Under the pieces are notes generated by a model. The model worked only from the letters and a program-made list of their open reading frames with translations, made no database searches and was not told where the DNA came from. The position numbers were made by a program, and so were the translations under genes. Source: Ashinkailepas kermadecensis (taxonomy: Eukaryota; Arthropoda; Thecostraca; Neolepadidae). Taken from it: a stretch of 64,000 bases of DNA. Location of the stretch: NCBI GenBank assembly GCA_034440615.1, contig JAOTOM010003652.1, forward strand, positions 110,020-174,019, given 5' to 3'. Within the stretch, counting starts at the first letter, position 1, and each line of letters starts with the position of its first letter. Shown here one piece after another: positions 60,120 through 64,000 of this stretch.

Positions 60120-62330
60120 CATATCATATGTGACTCGTAATCTGCTTCGTCGCAACCTGCTCGGACGGCGCTATCATCGCTGGTTTTTATTTACACTCTC
60201 ACATTGCTGTTCCGAACATATAAAAGATAGAACTTTTCAACTTGTCTGCTTTCCTCTTAAAGGTTCAATGGAAGTTGTGAAATTTGCAAGAGAAGTCACA
60301 CTTGAATGCGCACTATTTTATAACCAGCCGGAGTTCATAATCGCGAGAGAGCAATCTTGTAATCAGGGATGGATCAAGGGATTGTCACGGGGGCACTTGT
60401 CTGGAGGGGCGCCATTTCTGTGGAGCGGCGCCACTGCGAAAGCACCTGGAGGGACGCCCCTGGCTGAAAAAAAGAGGGGATGGGTTGCACTCGGTCCTTC
60501 CCGAAGGGGTGCCTTTCCTTCCAATAGGGTGCCTTTTTCTTTCATAGGGACGCCTCTGGCTGAAAAATTCCAGCGGGTACACTGAAATCAAGCATGGGAA
60601 AGGTTATTGTATTCCTATATTTACTACAATAAAGCCATCGTCGAATATTTTCTTGTTTTTTTCCTGCTACAAGGGGGCAACGTTTAACGTACTTTCAGCG
60701 TTGCTATGCATTGATTTTGAACACGGGCTCAACACATACGACATAAACCTAGATGTTCATAGGCAGTGATAAGGAGTGAAACTTGCTAATTTTGGCAGAC
60801 CATTTTGTCCCCAAAATGTCATTTTAACAATGGTAAATCTGAAAACCAGAAATTGAAAATGAAGTGGCTAAAATACAAGGATTTTCTTTTTTTTGGGGGG
60901 GGGGCTACCACTCCATCCTGTTTAAACTTCCCGCGTCCCTGGTTTGTTCCCCCCCCTCAATTTCGAAACCGTGGCTGCACCCATGCTCTGGGTGTTACCG
61001 CAGTCCAAAATCCATAGTGATCAATTGTTCCATGTCGACAGGAGTCATGCGTAGCCAGCTCGCTGTACGGCCAATACTATGTGTCCGACTGAGGCACGCA
61101 AGGCAGGAACAGCATACACCCGTATTTCTCCCTTCACGGCTACAGAGCAAGTTGTCACGTGACGACCGCAGATGCAACTTACTGCCCGTTAACACTGGAC
61201 CGCGGTCATCCTCTAGATATGTTGTGACGGAACGCCTGAAAGTGAAGCGGTGCAGCGTACCTTCCAATGGTGCTGTGAAGTGGCACAGTCCATTTTCCCA
61301 ATGACTATCCATGTCAAACCCTCCGTGGAAGACAATTTGAGAACGGATTGCACCTACCATAGGCATAGGTTTAGGTTTCTGAAAATTATTGAGAGTGTGC
61401 AATACGCGAAGGTAATGGGTAGGCCCAAATGGACTGAGGGGCATAGCACACAGGGTCCCATGTTAAAAGTTGAAGTTATTGGGAGGGCAAGACCAATATT
61501 GTGTTGGGGGGTGGGGAGGTAGTGCCCTCCCAAAAGCATACAAAGCTACATCCTGGTGCCTACATGATGCTGGTGAGAGATCGGTCGTACCTTTATGTTC
61601 GACATGATGAGTTAGCTGACTGCCACCTGTTGTGGTGCACAAAAACATCTTGCCACTTTCTGGTTTCACTTTGTAATCAAGTCCACCATGCTTCTATCTA
61701 ACACACCCGACGGCCCCGACAGTGCGCCCGCGGCACTAGGGTTGGTGGCGGTACTCTCACGTGCACGACGACTGGAGTACATTGTACCCATGAGCTGTGC
61801 ATTCCAGCTGTTCTAACTACACAAAATCTGGCTCAGCAGAGTTCGTCCAGCTGAGTCAACCAGATACACCGTCTATACATTACAACGCACGACTCCAGAC
61901 AACTGAGGTGCAGGTCGTTGAAAAGCTATCTGCAGCTCTGATCCTAACTACACCCAGGCTGTTACGATCGTACTTTTCCATAGTTAACACAAAAATAATG
62001 CGCCCAGAATACATTAAGGGCTGCTACTCGGGGCTCAGCTCACATCAGCAACAGGGATCCACTGGCAGGTCGCCATGTCTTGATATCGTGCCAATGTTTT
62101 GTTGACGATCGAACACGTTAATATCGGTCTGTCCAGGTAGTTTCCTTAATGATGTTCTGTCGAACCTTGCATTGTTAATCGTGACGCTGGTGCATTTCAC
62201 GTCGCACTGATTTTATTGCATGCAAACTCGGTAAACATAGCGCCATATAACGGTACCGCCCTATAAACGGCTCTCGGCACCACCCGCAAACAACACCCGC
62301 CCCCCTTATTTTGCCCCACCACCACCTCCA
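60120..62330. other. Intergenic with interspersed repeats
   Basis: At 60360-60590 there is a G/C-run, MITE-like repeat (see 52.08 kb). At 61400-61520 there is the 'agggtcccatgttaaaagtt' repeat. The minus-strand frame at 60995-61444 (149 codons) is non-repetitive but matches nothing I know. Confidence 0.5.
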
Positions 62331-62395
62331 TTATGAAATGGAAATGGGCATGCATCAAAAAGGATAAAACTGCGGGCTGCGATCGAAGCGGGAGC

Positions 62396-62490
62396 CCTGA
62401 TGGCCCCGCCGATGGCCCCGCCGATGGCCCCGCCAATGATCCCGCCGATAATCCCACGAATGGTCCCGCCTATGACACCGCCGATGGCCC
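62396..62490. repeat. 12-bp repeat ('gatggccccgcc')
   Basis: About seven units of 'gatggccccgcc' with variants 'aatgatcccgcc' and 'tatgacaccgcc', giving DGPA/GGAI frames on the two strands. Confidence 0.88.
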
Positions 62491-63014
62491 AGGAATAGTA
62501 GTGACGAATAGAGGAACAGTCCGACCGTTCATTCCGACCACTTATTATACCGACATCAATCCTATAGCACTTTGGCAAAAAATGGAATAACTTGGGAAAT
62601 TTTCCCCATAGAACTGGGGGACAGTTGTGAAAAGTTTCTTCAGAAAGTTCCTTCATCCGTGGCATGGTTTCTTTACTTAAACAAGAAGAATTCAAATGTT
62701 CACTTTGCAGACATACCTATGCTGTATTTTATACGCAAATTGATACGTAGATTAATGGCACAGCAAGAGCACACTGGGGCAGAGCTTGAGTGCATTTCAC
62801 ATGGACGTATTATGGCATTCTGGTACCAAATGCCATTTCCGTTCTCGTTCCTGTTGTGGTTTCAATTCAGGTTGGCCGTGTTAAATACGTTCTGCCCTGA
62901 TTCCCCTGCCAGCGATGTTGATATGCAGATCCCGAGACATCAGCCTCCAGTTGGCCAGTTTCCTGTTATTATAGCTGGCTGGTTCTAAGTCAGGAATCAA
63001 CCATAGATGGCCTG

Positions 63015-63048
63015 TTGGACTGATACCTATAAATAGGTATCAGTCCAA
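63015..63048. repeat. Perfect 34-bp palindrome
   Basis: TTGGACTGATACCTAT is followed by AA and its exact reverse complement, giving 16-bp arms and a 2-bp centre. There is no uridine tract after it; its role is unknown. Confidence 0.97.
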
Positions 63049-63049
63049 T

Positions 63050-64000
63050 ATACCGACCAACGACAGAACAGCCGCTCAGGCAATCATCTGACATAGTCTC
63101 TGTTGACAAACATCCACGTGTTGTGCCTATTAAACCAATCGCTATATCCGGTTATTCCCGGCAGTCACAGTCAGAACTCAGCCATGACTTCACGAAACAT
63201 ATTGCCAATCGGCATCTAGTGGGTCAACCCTTGAAATCGGTTAATCAATCCCGTTGCCTGTAATTATGCGGTTTCTAGTGGTTAAACTTGTTGTTAACAT
63301 GGTTTTGATCGTATTTTCAACCACATATAACTATAGGCCATCCATTTGGGTTTCCACACGAAGTGTCACAATTCATTCATCAGCAGCACGGGATTAATGG
63401 AAAAGTTCTAGGCTGGATTGAATTCATGGTTCAGGAGAAGGAAACAAATGTAGTGTGTTTCCTTCGCTGGATAAATGGATACCAATGGATCACATGGAAC
63501 AATGGATATCGATCTGAATGGAAGAATCTTGAATGTTGTGCTCACGTTCCAGGTCTTCTCTCTTTATAATCTTTGTGAAAAACATTGAGATAAGGCTGAG
63601 GAAAATGCTGCTTAAATTTGCTCATGATATCAAGCTGGTAACAATGGCTACACAGCCGGTCCCCTGAATGGATCCGGCCGGTCGGTCGGTCCTCCAGTCG
63701 GCGGCCTATTTGAGGCCGGCCGGCCGGCCGGCCGAGCGATGCTTCGCCTGTGCGCTTATCAGTGAAGTGGGGTCATTAGCAAGTGATAACACACATGCCA
63801 AATCTGACGTCCCAGGGTGTGCGGTGCAGAAGGCAAGCTTCAGCAGGACGAGGGAGAACAGAATGATAATTTGCACCTATCGCCACGTTTCGACTGGAAA
63901 AACTCTAAACTGTAATGCATGCAGGCTAACTCAGGCGTTTGTAAATACCCCGCAAACATGCATATTAAGGGCCCATAGGTGTTCGTAAGCGCCCGAAGAC
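63050..64000. other. Intergenic to window end
   Basis: Unique AT-rich sequence, then a GGCCGG/GGTC-rich patch at 63667-63740 and the start of a 'gggcccataggtgttcgtaa' repeat at the right edge. No gene was recognised. Confidence 0.5.

Noticed and set aside
60995..61444. 149-codon minus-strand frame
   Set aside because: Non-repetitive but without known motifs, and it runs over part of an interspersed repeat at 61.4 kb.
62333..62590. 85-codon frame with DGPA repeats
   Set aside because: Product of a 12-bp repeat open on both strands; no conserved domain.

Overview
This window is eukaryotic genomic DNA from an intron-rich metazoan, most likely a bilaterian invertebrate; the species cannot be fixed from the sequence. 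The reasons are spliced exons with GT-AG (one GC-AG) borders, tRNA-derived SINEs with target-site duplications, CR1/L2-like LINE fragments, a Penelope-like element, long CT, CTCTGT and AT microsatellites, and no bacterial-type gene packing.

The one gene I can establish is the 3' two thirds of a cAMP-dependent protein kinase (PKA) catalytic subunit gene on the + strand, 3081-35687. Five constant exons (here 4-7 plus either last exon) and two sets of alternative exons are visible. Exon 3 (hinge and helix D) exists in two versions, 3081-3178 and 3790-3872. Constant exons are 15308-15434, 31111-31206, 32100-32222 and 33451-33615. The last coding exon exists in two versions, 34923-35054 and 35562-35687, each with its own stop codon. 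Joined through 3b and 8b the exons give 239 residues, exactly the length of mammalian C-alpha residues 112-350, with the same intron positions. Exons for residues 1-111 are not in the window and should lie upstream. Frame arithmetic makes 3a and 3b mutually exclusive, and the intron before the two last exons has a GC donor. Up to four 3' isoforms are therefore possible. This alternative kinase architecture is the main biological system in the window.

Layout: 1-3080 intron with two SINEs and a GC-rich island; 3081-3872 alternative exon-3 pair; 3873-15307 an 11.4 kb intron packed with minisatellites, including a 416-bp higher-order repeat and a 38-bp array, and ending in a large palindrome; exon 4, whose 5' splice site lies inside a 31-bp tandem repeat; 15435-31110 a 15.7 kb intron with more minisatellites and an internally deleted CR1-like LINE; 31111-35687 the remaining exons, interleaved with 67-, 15-, 40- and ~20-bp arrays.

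From about 36.5 kb to the end the sequence is more AT-rich and holds no convincing gene. It contains SINEs, LINE tails, a decayed Penelope-like element with a GIY-YIG-like region (about 47.7-50.2 kb, minus strand), AT and CT microsatellites, a diverged ~260-bp satellite (58.7-60.0 kb) and several unclassified degenerate repeats. Most long open frames in the window are products of short tandem repeats and are not reported as genes. Statements about kinase residue roles and transposon families rest on established family knowledge; no search could be run.
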